A stretch of DNA of 13,933 nt. It comes from Candidatus Saccharimonadota bacterium (GTDB lineage: Bacteria > Patescibacteriota > Saccharimonadia > Saccharimonadales > Saccharimonadaceae). Shown piece by piece: positions 1 to 6,041 of the stretch. The translations under genes were made by a program, and so were the position numbers. Positions within the stretch are counted from its first letter, which is position 1, and the number at the start of each line of letters is the position of its first letter. The stretch is from NCBI GenBank assembly GCA_016199685.1, contig JACQGD010000027.1, positions 4,081 to 18,013 of the forward strand, in the 5' to 3' direction. A model generated the notes under the pieces. It saw only the letters and a program-made list of their open reading frames with translations. It was not told the origin of the DNA and did no database searches.

Positions 1-98
1 ATGTCGTGCAGCAACTTTTTGCCTATTACATCGCGGTCGCTCGTGGTAATGACGTTGATCAGCCGCGTAACCTTGCTAAAAGTGTGACTGTTGAGTAG
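1..98 (+). CDS. glmS: GlmS C-terminal end (glutamine-fructose-6-phosphate aminotransferase), partial
   Basis: Reading frame 3 from base 3 is open for 31 codons and ends at TAG 96-98. The peptide ends in DVDQPRNLAKSVTVE, which is essentially the universal C-terminus of GlmS, preceded by QQLFAYYIAVARG, the last helix of the second SIS (sugar isomerase) domain. GlmS makes glucosamine-6-phosphate from fructose-6-phosphate and glutamine in the cytosol, the first step towards UDP-GlcNAc for peptidoglycan and surface glycans. Only the tail is inside the window; the glutaminase domain and most of the isomerase lie to the left. The gene runs tail to tail into galE with no spacer between the two stop codons. 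The identification rests on a short but highly diagnostic tail. Confidence 0.9.
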   Translation, partial: VVQQLFAYYIAVARGNDVDQPRNLAKSVTVE

Positions 99-1109
99 CT
101 ACTGCTCGTAGCCGTTCGGATTTTCAGACTGCCATCGCCAGCTATCTCGACATGCATCTTCGACTGTCTTGGTCGTTTGCCAATTGAGCTCGGAATTCGC
201 CAAGTGAACGTCTGCGTAGAACTCAGGTAAGTCGCCTGGTCGTCTTGGTGCGATTTCGTAAGGAATTTTCTGGCCTGTCGATACCTCGAATGCGCGGAGA
301 AGTTCAAGAACGGAAGTCCCTTTGCCTGATCCAAGATTGTACACATGGTAGCCGGGCTTACTATGGGTGAGTGCTGCAAGATGACCACTTGCAAGATCGC
401 TTACATGAATATAATCACGAACTCCCGTTCCGTCGACGGTGTCGTAATCATCTCCCCAGATACGTAGTGATTCGCGCTGCTTTGTCGCAACTTGTGTGAT
501 GTAGGGCATAAGATTATTAGGAGTGCCTGTTGGATTTTCACCGATGCGTCCGCTCTCGTGAGCACCGATCGGGTTAAAATAGCGCAGTGATGTAAATTCA
601 ATCGATGAATCACTCATTGCGACATCCGAGAGAATCTCTTCGATCATATATTTGGTTTTGCCATAAGGACTCGTAATGTCGCGACCTGCAGGATGGGATT
701 CCACGTAGGGTACGGGAGCAGATCCGTACACGGTAGCACTCGAACTAAATACAAGTTTCTTTACGTTGTACTCGTTCATTATCTTTAAAAGGTTTAATGT
801 CGAACCAACGTTGAACCGATAATAGCGAGCAGGATTCTCGGTTGATTCACCGACGGCTTTGAGGCCTGCAAAATGAATCACGGCATCAATAGGATGTTCA
901 TTGAAGATGCCGCCGAGTGTATCGTAGTCCCGGAGGTCAGCTTCGTAGAAAGGAATCGTCGTATCGGTGATTTCCTCGACTCTTCTCAAAGATTCGCGGC
1001 TACTGTTTATAAGATTGTCAATTACGACAACTGAATGACCGTTGCTTATGAGCGCAACGATAGTATGCGTTCCTATGTAGCCAGCTCCACCGGTGACGAG
1101 TATATTCAT
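99..1109 (-). CDS. galE: UDP-glucose 4-epimerase GalE
   Basis: This 336-aa protein has the usual length for GalE, a cytosolic NAD-dependent short-chain dehydrogenase/reductase that interconverts UDP-glucose and UDP-galactose (some members also UDP-GlcNAc/UDP-GalNAc). The Rossmann NAD site is TGGAGYIGTH at residues 6-15. The catalytic triad is in place and matches the E. coli numbering: Ser124 in SSSATVYG, and Tyr149/Lys153 in YGKTK. The conserved SLRYFNPIGAH segment and a substrate-binding C-terminal region with VRDYIHVSDLA follow. ATG at 1109 is the natural start because the Rossmann strand begins at residue 2. There is no Shine-Dalgarno; an extended -10 (TGG-TATACT) ends 7 nt before the ATG. 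It sits between glmS and glycosyltransferases, fitting sugar-nucleotide supply for surface glycans. Substrate preference cannot be read from the sequence. Confidence 0.97.
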   Translation of the reverse strand: MNILVTGGAGYIGTHTIVALISNGHSVVVIDNLINSSRESLRRVEEITDTTIPFYEADLRDYDTLGGIFNEHPIDAVIHFAGLKAVGESTENPARYYRFNVGSTLNLLKIMNEYNVKKLVFSSSATVYGSAPVPYVESHPAGRDITSPYGKTKYMIEEILSDVAMSDSSIEFTSLRYFNPIGAHESGRIGENPTGTPNNLMPYITQVATKQRESLRIWGDDYDTVDGTGVRDYIHVSDLASGHLAALTHSKPGYHVYNLGSGKGTSVLELLRAFEVSTGQKIPYEIAPRRPGDLPEFYADVHLANSELNWQTTKTVEDACRDSWRWQSENPNGYEQ

Positions 1110-1116
1110 ATAGTTA

Positions 1117-1125
1117 AGTATACCA
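1117..1125 (-). promoter_or_regulatory. Extended -10 promoter of galE, leaderless spacing
   Basis: On the minus strand TGG-TATACT is followed by 7 nt (TAACTAT) and then the galE ATG. Transcription starting about 7 nt after the -10 would begin at or next to the start codon. No clear -35 is visible; the extended TGN can compensate. It lies in the 33-bp gap after the GT-C gene, so galE can be transcribed separately. Confidence 0.6.
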
Positions 1126-1142
1126 GCTCGAAAGCTCTCGCT

Positions 1143-2300
1143 CTATCCTACGAACTGCGTGGTTGTATGGAGTGTTAAGAAAAGAACGATTTGTATAGCG
1201 GCCATAATAGCTGCTAACGACAAAAACAGAACATTGAGCCGTTTATAGTGTTTCATTGCAAGAACGAGTGCAATGTAAATTGTGATACATGGAAGCGTGT
1301 AGCGATGGACCGACACTAGGTTGTTGTTTATTGTAAAGAAAACGATCGATACGAGTCCAAAAATACCAAGAGGAGTGCCTTTTCCTCTGACCTTGATGAG
1401 CAGATACAATGAACTCACAAGCAGCAGAGCAAGACAAAATAGTGGGATAGCGTGGTTGATTAGCATATCGTTATCAAATTCACGTTTGCCAGCGATTGCT
1501 CGAGCGGTTTGGTAGGCAGCTCGCCCGATAGTTATGAGTATATCTGGATTGAATTGCTGATACGCCCAATCGGTCGTTGCTTTATACGCAGCAAACATTC
1601 CCAAAAAGTTTCCTCGTAACTGAAGTAAGTAAAGACCATAACTGATGAACCCAAGTGGCGCTAAGAGAAAGTACGCTAGATTTTTGTTGAATGATTTTTT
1701 TATACTCCAGTTGTACGAGCGTAAATATTCAAGTCCACATAACCCGATAAAGAGGAGCGCGGGTAGACGAGCTGCGGTGAGAAAGGCAAGGAGTATACCT
1801 ACGAGTAGCCAACGTTTTTGTAAGGCAAAGGCGTATGCCCAGAACGCAATTGCAACAAACAATGCCTCACTATAAAAAATACTCATGAAAAAGGCAGCCG
1901 GAGCAGCGAGGAAAAACAACAGACTGAGATATCGAAGTTTTGTCGTGACGAAATGACGAGTAATGACAAGAAGTGCGGCGAGGCCAAAGCCGAGGCTTAT
2001 AGTATTGAGAAGAAGCGCCAAGGCTTGATGAGATATCGCCTGGAAGGTTAATTCATGTAAAAATCCTACAGTAAACGGAAATAGCGGAAAAAAAGCAGGT
2101 GATGCTGCATTTGAAGCATAGCGGTCATTAATGATTAATTGGTACCAATTTCCATCCCAGCGCATCATATGGCTGAGTGTACCCGAAGTGTCGGGAGTCA
2201 ATAAGATAGCAGTAGTGGTTAAAAGTAACTGCCAAATAATAGCAACAATAAATGCCACTGCAAAATCTGATGTTAAGATTACTTTTAATCGTTGAGACAT
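1143..2300 (-). CDS. PIG-V-like (GT-C fold) membrane mannosyltransferase
   Basis: This 385-aa polytopic membrane protein has roughly nine or ten hydrophobic spans. After the first span (about residues 15-34) comes MMRWDGNWYQLII, with W48-D49-G50 and W52-Y53, then PAFFPLFPF at residues 68-76. The WDG-x-WY plus FFPLFP signature is characteristic of the GPI mannosyltransferase 2/PIG-V family, GT-C enzymes that take sugar from a polyprenyl-phosphate donor on the outer face of the membrane; D49 is the likely catalytic acidic residue. Bacterial members are mostly uncharacterised, so mannose as the sugar is inferred. The gene starts at ATG 2300 without a Shine-Dalgarno; a TATAGT hexamer lies 14 nt upstream. 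It is followed after 33 bp by galE and is divergent from the GT2 gene, which suggests a shared role in surface glycosylation. Confidence 0.8.
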   Translation of the reverse strand: MSQRLKVILTSDFAVAFIVAIIWQLLLTTTAILLTPDTSGTLSHMMRWDGNWYQLIINDRYASNAASPAFFPLFPFTVGFLHELTFQAISHQALALLLNTISLGFGLAALLVITRHFVTTKLRYLSLLFFLAAPAAFFMSIFYSEALFVAIAFWAYAFALQKRWLLVGILLAFLTAARLPALLFIGLCGLEYLRSYNWSIKKSFNKNLAYFLLAPLGFISYGLYLLQLRGNFLGMFAAYKATTDWAYQQFNPDILITIGRAAYQTARAIAGKREFDNDMLINHAIPLFCLALLLVSSLYLLIKVRGKGTPLGIFGLVSIVFFTINNNLVSVHRYTLPCITIYIALVLAMKHYKRLNVLFLSLAAIMAAIQIVLFLTLHTTTQFVG

Positions 2301-2414
2301 AGGAGAATATCTGTACTATACATGAACAAGGGCTATTTTGATAATAGTTTAGCTTCAGATAGTACGACATGTTCGTTAATATAGTTGATAGATATGTACC
2401 CTCGGAGGGATGAA

Positions 2415-2428
2415 CTATAGTACTATAG
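2415..2428. repeat. 14-bp perfect palindrome in the divergent GT-C/GT2 intergenic region
   Basis: CTATAGTACTATAG reads identically on both strands. Its core ATAGTAC/GTACTAT heptamer occurs twice more in the same intergenic region, at 2313-2319 and 2359-2365. The palindrome overlaps plausible -10 hexamers (TACTAT 2421-2426, TATAGA 2424-2429) for the plus-strand gene. It could be an operator or just AT-rich promoter sequence; no regulator is identified. The rest of the 159-bp gap (2301-2459) holds only the two divergent promoters and a short upstream ORF. Confidence 0.45.
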
Positions 2429-2439
2429 ACGAATACTAC

Positions 2440-2463
2440 ATGAGCAAGTTAGCTACACAATGA
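2440..2463 (+). other. Possible 7-codon upstream ORF overlapping the GT2 start (ATGA)
   Basis: ATG at 2440 opens a seven-codon frame (MSKLATQ) whose TGA stop overlaps the GT2 start codon in an ATGA arrangement. A -10-like TATAGA at 2424-2429 lies 10 nt before this ATG, the same spacing seen at other first genes here, whereas the GT2 ATG has no Shine-Dalgarno. This suggests that ribosomes start at the uORF and re-initiate on GT2. A chance ATG cannot be excluded. Confidence 0.35.
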
Positions 2464-3185
2464 AATTATCAGTCGTTATACCGGTCTATAATGACGCACG
2501 GTATCTCAAGCCGTGTTTGCAGGCCATTGCAGCGCAAACCGTTCAGCCCTACGAGATTATTGTTGTAGACAACAACTGTACGGATAATTCTGTCGCAATT
2601 GCAAAAGCGTTTAATGCGACAGTTGTCAGTGAAACAATTCAAGGAATATGGCCAGCAGCTGCACGAGGATATGATAGTGCGACAGGCGATATCATTGTTC
2701 GTTGCGATGCGGATACGATTGCTCCTCAAGACTGGCTTGAAAAGATACGTGCATCATTTGAGGAAAACAAAGACCAGTTTGCAGTGACAGGGCCTGGAGT
2801 ATTTTATGACACACCGCAGCCGCTTCGCTTTTTTGCTAGTTTCTATTACATGTACGCATATTTTCTTCTTGTGGGAAGTGCGATGGCGAACACACCGCTT
2901 TTCGGATCTAATTTTGCATTGAAACGATCAGTATGGATGCGCGTTCGGTTGTCTGTTCACTCAACACATACTGATATACACGATGATATCGATTTAAGTT
3001 ACCATATCCTTTCATTCGGTTCGATTCGATATGACCGCAAATTACAAGTTGGTATTTCAGGAAGACCACTGAAAGACTGGAAAGGGTCGAGAACGAGAAT
3101 TTCTCGAGGAGCGCGATCGCTCTTGCTTCATTGGCCCACTGCATCTCCAAGGAGATTGTATGAAATGCGAATTAAACGACAATAG
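2460..3185 (+). CDS. Family 2 (GT-A) glycosyltransferase
   Basis: This 241-aa enzyme has the GT2 fold: the opening strand KLSVVIPVYND at residues 2-12, VVDNNCTDNS at 35-44, and the metal/nucleotide-sugar-binding DxD as CDADT (D83, D85). An acidic stretch at residues 174-178 (HDDID) is a reasonable candidate for the acceptor-side catalytic base. A hydrophobic segment at about residues 124-142 may attach it to the membrane face, as in other transferases acting on polyprenyl-linked acceptors. It would transfer a sugar from a nucleotide donor in the cytosol; the specific sugar is unknown. ATG 2460 is chosen because the first beta-strand starts at residue 2; it lies in an ATGA overlap with a short upstream ORF and has no Shine-Dalgarno. 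It diverges from the GT-C gene and probably belongs to the same glycan pathway. Confidence 0.88.
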   Translation: MKLSVVIPVYNDARYLKPCLQAIAAQTVQPYEIIVVDNNCTDNSVAIAKAFNATVVSETIQGIWPAAARGYDSATGDIIVRCDADTIAPQDWLEKIRASFEENKDQFAVTGPGVFYDTPQPLRFFASFYYMYAYFLLVGSAMANTPLFGSNFALKRSVWMRVRLSVHSTHTDIHDDIDLSYHILSFGSIRYDRKLQVGISGRPLKDWKGSRTRISRGARSLLLHWPTASPRRLYEMRIKRQ

Positions 3186-3208
3186 AAATGTAACAATTAT
3201 TACGCTTA

Positions 3209-3240
3209 TGTGGTAAAAGGCTTTACATTTTTGTACCACA
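3209..3240 (+). terminator. Nested inverted repeats after GT2; possible weak terminator
   Basis: TGTGGTA (3209-3215) is matched by TACCACA (3234-3240), a 7-bp inverted repeat with an 18-nt loop. Inside it, GTAAA-AGGC-TTTAC (3213-3226) forms a small hairpin followed by ATTTTTG, which resembles a weak intrinsic terminator for the GT2 gene 28 bp upstream. The two foldings are mutually exclusive, and the outer arm overlaps a possible -35 for the next gene. The inner stem is AT-rich and short, so termination strength is doubtful. Confidence 0.35.
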
Positions 3241-3260
3241 CTTGTCGCTATAGTTATAAG
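3231..3260 (+). promoter_or_regulatory. Candidate promoter for the 61-aa/28-aa small ORF unit
   Basis: TTGTAC (3231-3236), an 18-bp spacer and TATAAG (3255-3260) give a plausible promoter with a leader of about 40 nt before ATG 3306. A TATAGT at 3249-3254 overlaps it and is an alternative -10. Unlike most first genes in this window, this one would have a real 5' leader. Confidence 0.35.
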
Positions 3261-3305
3261 TACACCACGACGGCTCACTAACTAATAAAAGAAGTGAGAA
3301 TTAAT

Positions 3306-3491
3306 ATGAAAACAATGACTAATAAGCAACTACAACAACGAATTGATACATTTATGGCGGATAAAATGGAAATTTTCCCTGAACTACGACATCAGCCAGA
3401 AATTGTTATAAAAGAGACTTCTGATCGACGTACGTTTTCACAATATTTACATGACTCAATCGCAACCGTGTTTTCTGCACGGGCATCGTAG
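3306..3491 (+). CDS. Small uncharacterised protein, 61 aa
   Basis: I do not recognise this protein. It is soluble, with no hydrophobic span and no signal peptide. It begins MKTMTNKQLQQRID and is predicted mostly helical, with charged residues throughout, ending FSARAS. ATG 3306 is chosen over an in-frame GTG at 3294 because GAAGTGAG at 3291-3298 sits at Shine-Dalgarno distance from it; ATG 3315 is also possible. The stop TAG at 3489-3491 runs into the strong GGAGG of a second tiny ORF, so the two look co-translated. The pair lies between two glycosyltransferase genes, but nothing in the sequence links it to sugar metabolism. Confidence 0.55.
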   Translation: MKTMTNKQLQQRIDTFMADKMEIFPELRHQPEIVIKETSDRRTFSQYLHDSIATVFSARAS

Positions 3492-3503
3492 GAGGAACCT
3501 GAA

Positions 3504-3590
3504 ATGAGTAAGCAAACGAACCAGTTGAACGCATTTGAACGAAGTTATATTAAGTCGAACAATTCGACGACAATCAAACTTGATATCTAG
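3504..3590 (+). CDS. Micro-ORF, 28 aa, with a strong Shine-Dalgarno
   Basis: ATG at 3504 opens a 28-codon frame (MSKQTNQLNAFERSYIKSNN..., ending TTIKLDI) with TAG at 3588-3590. A textbook GGAGG (3491-3495) lies 8 nt before the ATG and touches the stop of the 61-aa gene, which supports real, coupled translation. The product is hydrophilic, with no recognisable motif. Its stop codon interlocks with the stop of the opposing GT4 gene in a single CTAG (3587-3590), so each strand ends on TAG within the same four bases. The codons for residues 17-22 form a perfect 6-bp inverted repeat with a 3-base loop (3554-3568). Function unknown; support comes mainly from the ribosome binding site. Confidence 0.45.
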   Translation: MSKQTNQLNAFERSYIKSNNSTTIKLDI

Positions 3591-4708
3591 CGAGTATATT
3601 GATCGCTCACAATTTTACGCATTTGCGTAATAAACAAGCTCTTTTCAAAACGCTTTGCCTTACGTTGCAATGTTGCGGGTATGAATGATTGTCCTTCGGC
3701 TTCCTTGATTGCTCCAACGACCGACTTGACATCTTGCTTGTCAAAGAGTATTCCGCTCACACCATTTTGCACGATATCAAGCGTTCCACCTCGACCGTAC
3801 GATATAATAGGGGCTCCTGCTGCGAGTGCCTCTATTTGGACGATACCGAAGTCTTCTTCTGAGGGAAAGATAAATCCCTTAGCGCTGTTTAGTGCATTTG
3901 TAACCGCTTCGTCCGAGGCATCACCAAAGCGATCGGTGAAAAATTCAACTGTTGGACCAGCCATTTCGACAAGTCGCGTATGTTCACTTCCGTTTCCAAA
4001 TACTTTGAGGGGGACTGCAAGCTCTGTTGCTGCTGCGACGGCAAGATCAATTCGCTTGTAAGGAACTTGACGACCAACTGCGACGTAGTAATCACTCCTC
4101 ACTCTTGCAGGTGAAAATCTCGAAACACTGACCGGAGGATAGACGATTGTCGAGGACTTATTGTAATACTGCTTAATGCGTTTTTGGACTTCGGTTGAAT
4201 TTGCCACAAAGAGATCAACATTTTGCGCCGCCTTGTAGTCGGCTTTTTTTAATGGAGGTACAACGAAGGGCATGGCAAGTCGAACGAGCCAGTTAAGTTT
4301 TCCAAAGCCAGGATCTTTTTTGTACTCATTATAGTGTGACCAGAAGTAACGAATCGGTGTATGGCAGTAGCATATGTGAATTTGGTCTGGGCGAGATTTT
4401 CGAACTTGTTTCGCTTCAGCGCTTGAACTTGAGATGATAATATCGAACTCTGAAAGATCAAGCTCTTGGAATGCACGTACTCGTTGCATCGGAAAGAATT
4501 TGTGGAATTTTTTTAAAGGTCCTGGGAGATTTTGTAACTTCGTTGTACGTATGTCGAGACCCTTAAATGCCGGCATGTTTTCAGGCACATAGGTACTTGT
4601 ATAAATTGGCGCATCCGGAAAGGCCTCATGGAGTGCCAGGACGACATTTTCTGCACCACCCATATTTGTAAGCCAATCTGCGACAATTGCGATCTTTGGG
4701 GCTGGCAT
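3587..4708 (-). CDS. Family 4 (GT-B) glycosyltransferase, WbaZ-like
   Basis: This 373-aa retaining GT-B enzyme has the N-terminal DWLTNMGGAENV (residues 11-22, the glycine-rich loop typical of GT4), CYCHTPIRYFW in the middle of the N domain, the donor-side GRQVPYKRID, and the E-x7-E signature at E285 and E293 in EEDFGIVQIEALAAGAP. The combination GGAE plus YCHTPIRYFW is typical of the WbaZ/mannosyltransferase branch of GT4; mannose specificity is only inferred. Its ATG follows the TAA of the sugar-phosphate transferase with zero spacing. A TGGAG eight nt upstream serves as ribosome binding site, so the two are an operon with coupled translation. It very likely adds a sugar to the lipid-linked acceptor started by its upstream partner. 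The 3' end interlocks with the opposing micro-ORF stop. Confidence 0.92.
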   Translation of the reverse strand: MPAPKIAIVADWLTNMGGAENVVLALHEAFPDAPIYTSTYVPENMPAFKGLDIRTTKLQNLPGPLKKFHKFFPMQRVRAFQELDLSEFDIIISSSSAEAKQVRKSRPDQIHICYCHTPIRYFWSHYNEYKKDPGFGKLNWLVRLAMPFVVPPLKKADYKAAQNVDLFVANSTEVQKRIKQYYNKSSTIVYPPVSVSRFSPARVRSDYYVAVGRQVPYKRIDLAVAAATELAVPLKVFGNGSEHTRLVEMAGPTVEFFTDRFGDASDEAVTNALNSAKGFIFPSEEDFGIVQIEALAAGAPIISYGRGGTLDIVQNGVSGILFDKQDVKSVVGAIKEAEGQSFIPATLQRKAKRFEKSLFITQMRKIVSDQYTR

Positions 4709-5782
4709 TTATTTGGCTCCACGTTTACGAAATACAACAGCAATTGTTTTGAAGAGAATCTTTATATCGAGCCAAAACGACCAGTTTTGTGCATAAAATA
4801 ATTCGAGCTCGATACGTTCTTCAAATGAGAGATTGCTTCTACCAGATACTTGCCAAAGTCCCGTTACGCCTGATTTGACGCTATGGAGTAAGGCGGTGCG
4901 GCTACGAGAGAACTTAGCCTCTTGAGGCAGGATTGGGCGCGGTCCAACAAGGCTGAGTTCGCCACTAATGACATTGAAGAGCTGAGGGAGTTCATCGAGC
5001 GAGGTGACGCGGAGGAATTGTCCAAATTTTGTAATTCGAGGATCGTGGGTGACCTTGTGATTTACGCGGTATTCCGCTGCGAGATCTTCACGCCCAAGTT
5101 CCATAAATTCTTCGGCGGCGTCTTTCTTGCCATACTTTGCATTCATACTCCGAAACTTAATAAGTTTTACTGGTTTAGAGAATTGACTGAGGCGTTTGCT
5201 GACATAAAAAACTGGCCCTGGATTGAAGATCTTTTGCATGATGATAAGCACTGCAAATACAGGAGAGAGGACAAGTATAAAGTGCGAGAGGTTAGAGGCA
5301 ATATCGCTTGTTGCTGAGCTGTTACCGACGACAAGTACTCGCTGAATACCTTGTCCAAATCTGAAAAGGATACCACGGGTAAGACGAAGTAGTTCGCGTT
5401 CAAAAACGATCAGTAAGAACGAGATCCCAAAAGAATACGCAGCGACAAGGCGAGCTGGAAAGATATTCTTTTCGCTCACATATTCCCATCCAATTACGAG
5501 GAGTATGCCGATAAAAGCACCGATAGCGATTTTGCCCCATTCAACGAGTCGACGATTGTATGTACTACTGTTGTAGAGGCCAATAAGGGCAAATATGAGT
5601 ATCCAAAATGGCACGATCGTAAGGAATGCAGTGAAATAATCCTGGGCGTAGACATTATTGAGAAGTGGCCTGTCATCGTATTGGACGCGTACGATATAGG
5701 CGAGGGAGAATGCAGCGAGGAGAACGAGCGTGTCTGCTATGACAAGAATGAGGCTATAGAACTTGGTGTTTTTGGTTGGCAT
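4709..5782 (-). CDS. Polyprenyl-phosphate sugar-1-phosphate transferase (WbaP/WcaJ type), shortened central domain
   Basis: Enzymes of this family start lipid-linked glycan synthesis by moving a sugar-1-phosphate onto undecaprenyl phosphate. The N-terminus has about four spans (residues 8-30, 44-70, 84-105, 113-130). The catalytic half is complete: NPGPVFY, IKFRSM, DPRITKFGQFLR, SLDELPQLFNVI with the catalytic D263-E264, SLVGPRP and SGVTGLWQVSGRS. Full-length relatives run about 450-500 aa; this one is 357. The central Rossmann-like CoA_binding_3 domain is reduced to its first strand and loop (RVLVVGNSSATSDIA, G153 region) and then passes straight into LVLSPVFAVLII, the second half of the re-entrant membrane helix. 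The reading frame is intact, so this is an in-frame internal loss or a naturally short variant. It heads an operon with the GT4 gene; an extended -10 lies 10 nt before the ATG. Confidence 0.9.
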   Translation of the reverse strand: MPTKNTKFYSLILVIADTLVLLAAFSLAYIVRVQYDDRPLLNNVYAQDYFTAFLTIVPFWILIFALIGLYNSSTYNRRLVEWGKIAIGAFIGILLVIGWEYVSEKNIFPARLVAAYSFGISFLLIVFERELLRLTRGILFRFGQGIQRVLVVGNSSATSDIASNLSHFILVLSPVFAVLIIMQKIFNPGPVFYVSKRLSQFSKPVKLIKFRSMNAKYGKKDAAEEFMELGREDLAAEYRVNHKVTHDPRITKFGQFLRVTSLDELPQLFNVISGELSLVGPRPILPQEAKFSRSRTALLHSVKSGVTGLWQVSGRSNLSFEERIELELFYAQNWSFWLDIKILFKTIAVVFRKRGAK

Positions 5783-5792
5783 TTGTGTGATT

Positions 5793-5801
5793 ATTATACC
5801 A
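5793..5801 (-). promoter_or_regulatory. Extended -10 promoter of the sugar-phosphate transferase/GT4 operon
   Basis: On the minus strand TGG-TATAAT is a perfect extended -10, followed by 10 nt and then ATG 5782, giving a leader of only about 3 nt. No convincing -35 or Shine-Dalgarno is seen. It is divergent from the promoter of the 50-aa membrane protein within an 82-bp gap. Confidence 0.65.
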
Positions 5802-5849
5802 CTCGTCTCTTAAAAAGTGGCATCTTCCTACTGCATAGAGTCATGCTTA

Positions 5850-5858
5850 TGGTATTAT
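5850..5858 (+). promoter_or_regulatory. Extended -10 promoter of the 50-aa membrane protein
   Basis: TGG-TATTAT is followed by 6 nt and ATG 5865, so the transcript would start at the initiation codon. There is no Shine-Dalgarno. The same TGG-TATNNT form recurs at galE and at the sugar-phosphate transferase. Confidence 0.55.
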
Positions 5859-5864
5859 GTATCT

Positions 5865-6017
5865 ATGAAGAAACCAACTAAAACAAAAAACCAACCTCAA
5901 GCCCTTACGCAGCGCATGCAGTGGCTTATTGTGTCGCTTCTCGTCGTTATTCTTTTCGTGTTCGCATTTTTCGTCTATGGAATGGACATGATCTGGACTT
6001 CAAACAGCTCGCTCTAG
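5865..6017 (+). CDS. Small single-span membrane protein, 50 aa
   Basis: The protein has a basic, hydrophilic N-terminus (MKKPTKTKNQ, cytosolic by the positive-inside rule), one strong hydrophobic helix at about residues 19-40 (LIVSLLVVILFVFAFFVYG) and a short outer tail ending WTSNSSL. ATG 5865 is preferred over an in-frame ATG at 5817, because the extended -10 ends 6 nt before 5865 and the earlier start would add a segment that overlaps the promoter. It ends 24 bp before the O-antigen-ligase-type gene, which has its own -10 in that gap. I recognise no family; it could be a small partner or stability factor for the neighbouring membrane enzymes. Confidence 0.6.
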   Translation: MKKPTKTKNQPQALTQRMQWLIVSLLVVILFVFAFFVYGMDMIWTSNSSL

Positions 6018-6029
6018 CCTAAACCCAGG

Positions 6030-6035
6030 TATAAT
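6030..6035 (+). promoter_or_regulatory. TATAAT -10 of the O-antigen ligase/polymerase-type gene
   Basis: A perfect TATAAT is followed by six bases (ACAGCT) and ATG 6042. The transcript would be leaderless. No Shine-Dalgarno is present and no clear -35 is seen. The preceding bases are AGG rather than the TGN of an extended -10. Confidence 0.6.
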
Positions 6036-6041
6036 ACAGCT

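Noticed and set aside
3294..3305. GTG 3294 as start of the 61-aa gene
   Set aside because: The GTG lies inside the purine-rich stretch that serves as Shine-Dalgarno for ATG 3306.
3554..3568. Perfect hairpin GTCGAA-CAA-TTCGAC as a bidirectional terminator
   Set aside because: It lies inside the micro-ORF and has no T-run on either side, so it does not look like an intrinsic terminator.
3681..4061. 126-aa plus-strand open frame opposite the GT4 gene
   Set aside because: Antisense to the GT4 donor-binding domain, with low-complexity Ser/Pro/Ala composition and no signals.
4922..5317. 131-aa plus-strand open frame opposite the sugar-phosphate transferase
   Set aside because: The opposite strand encodes conserved catalytic motifs in order; this frame is a by-product.
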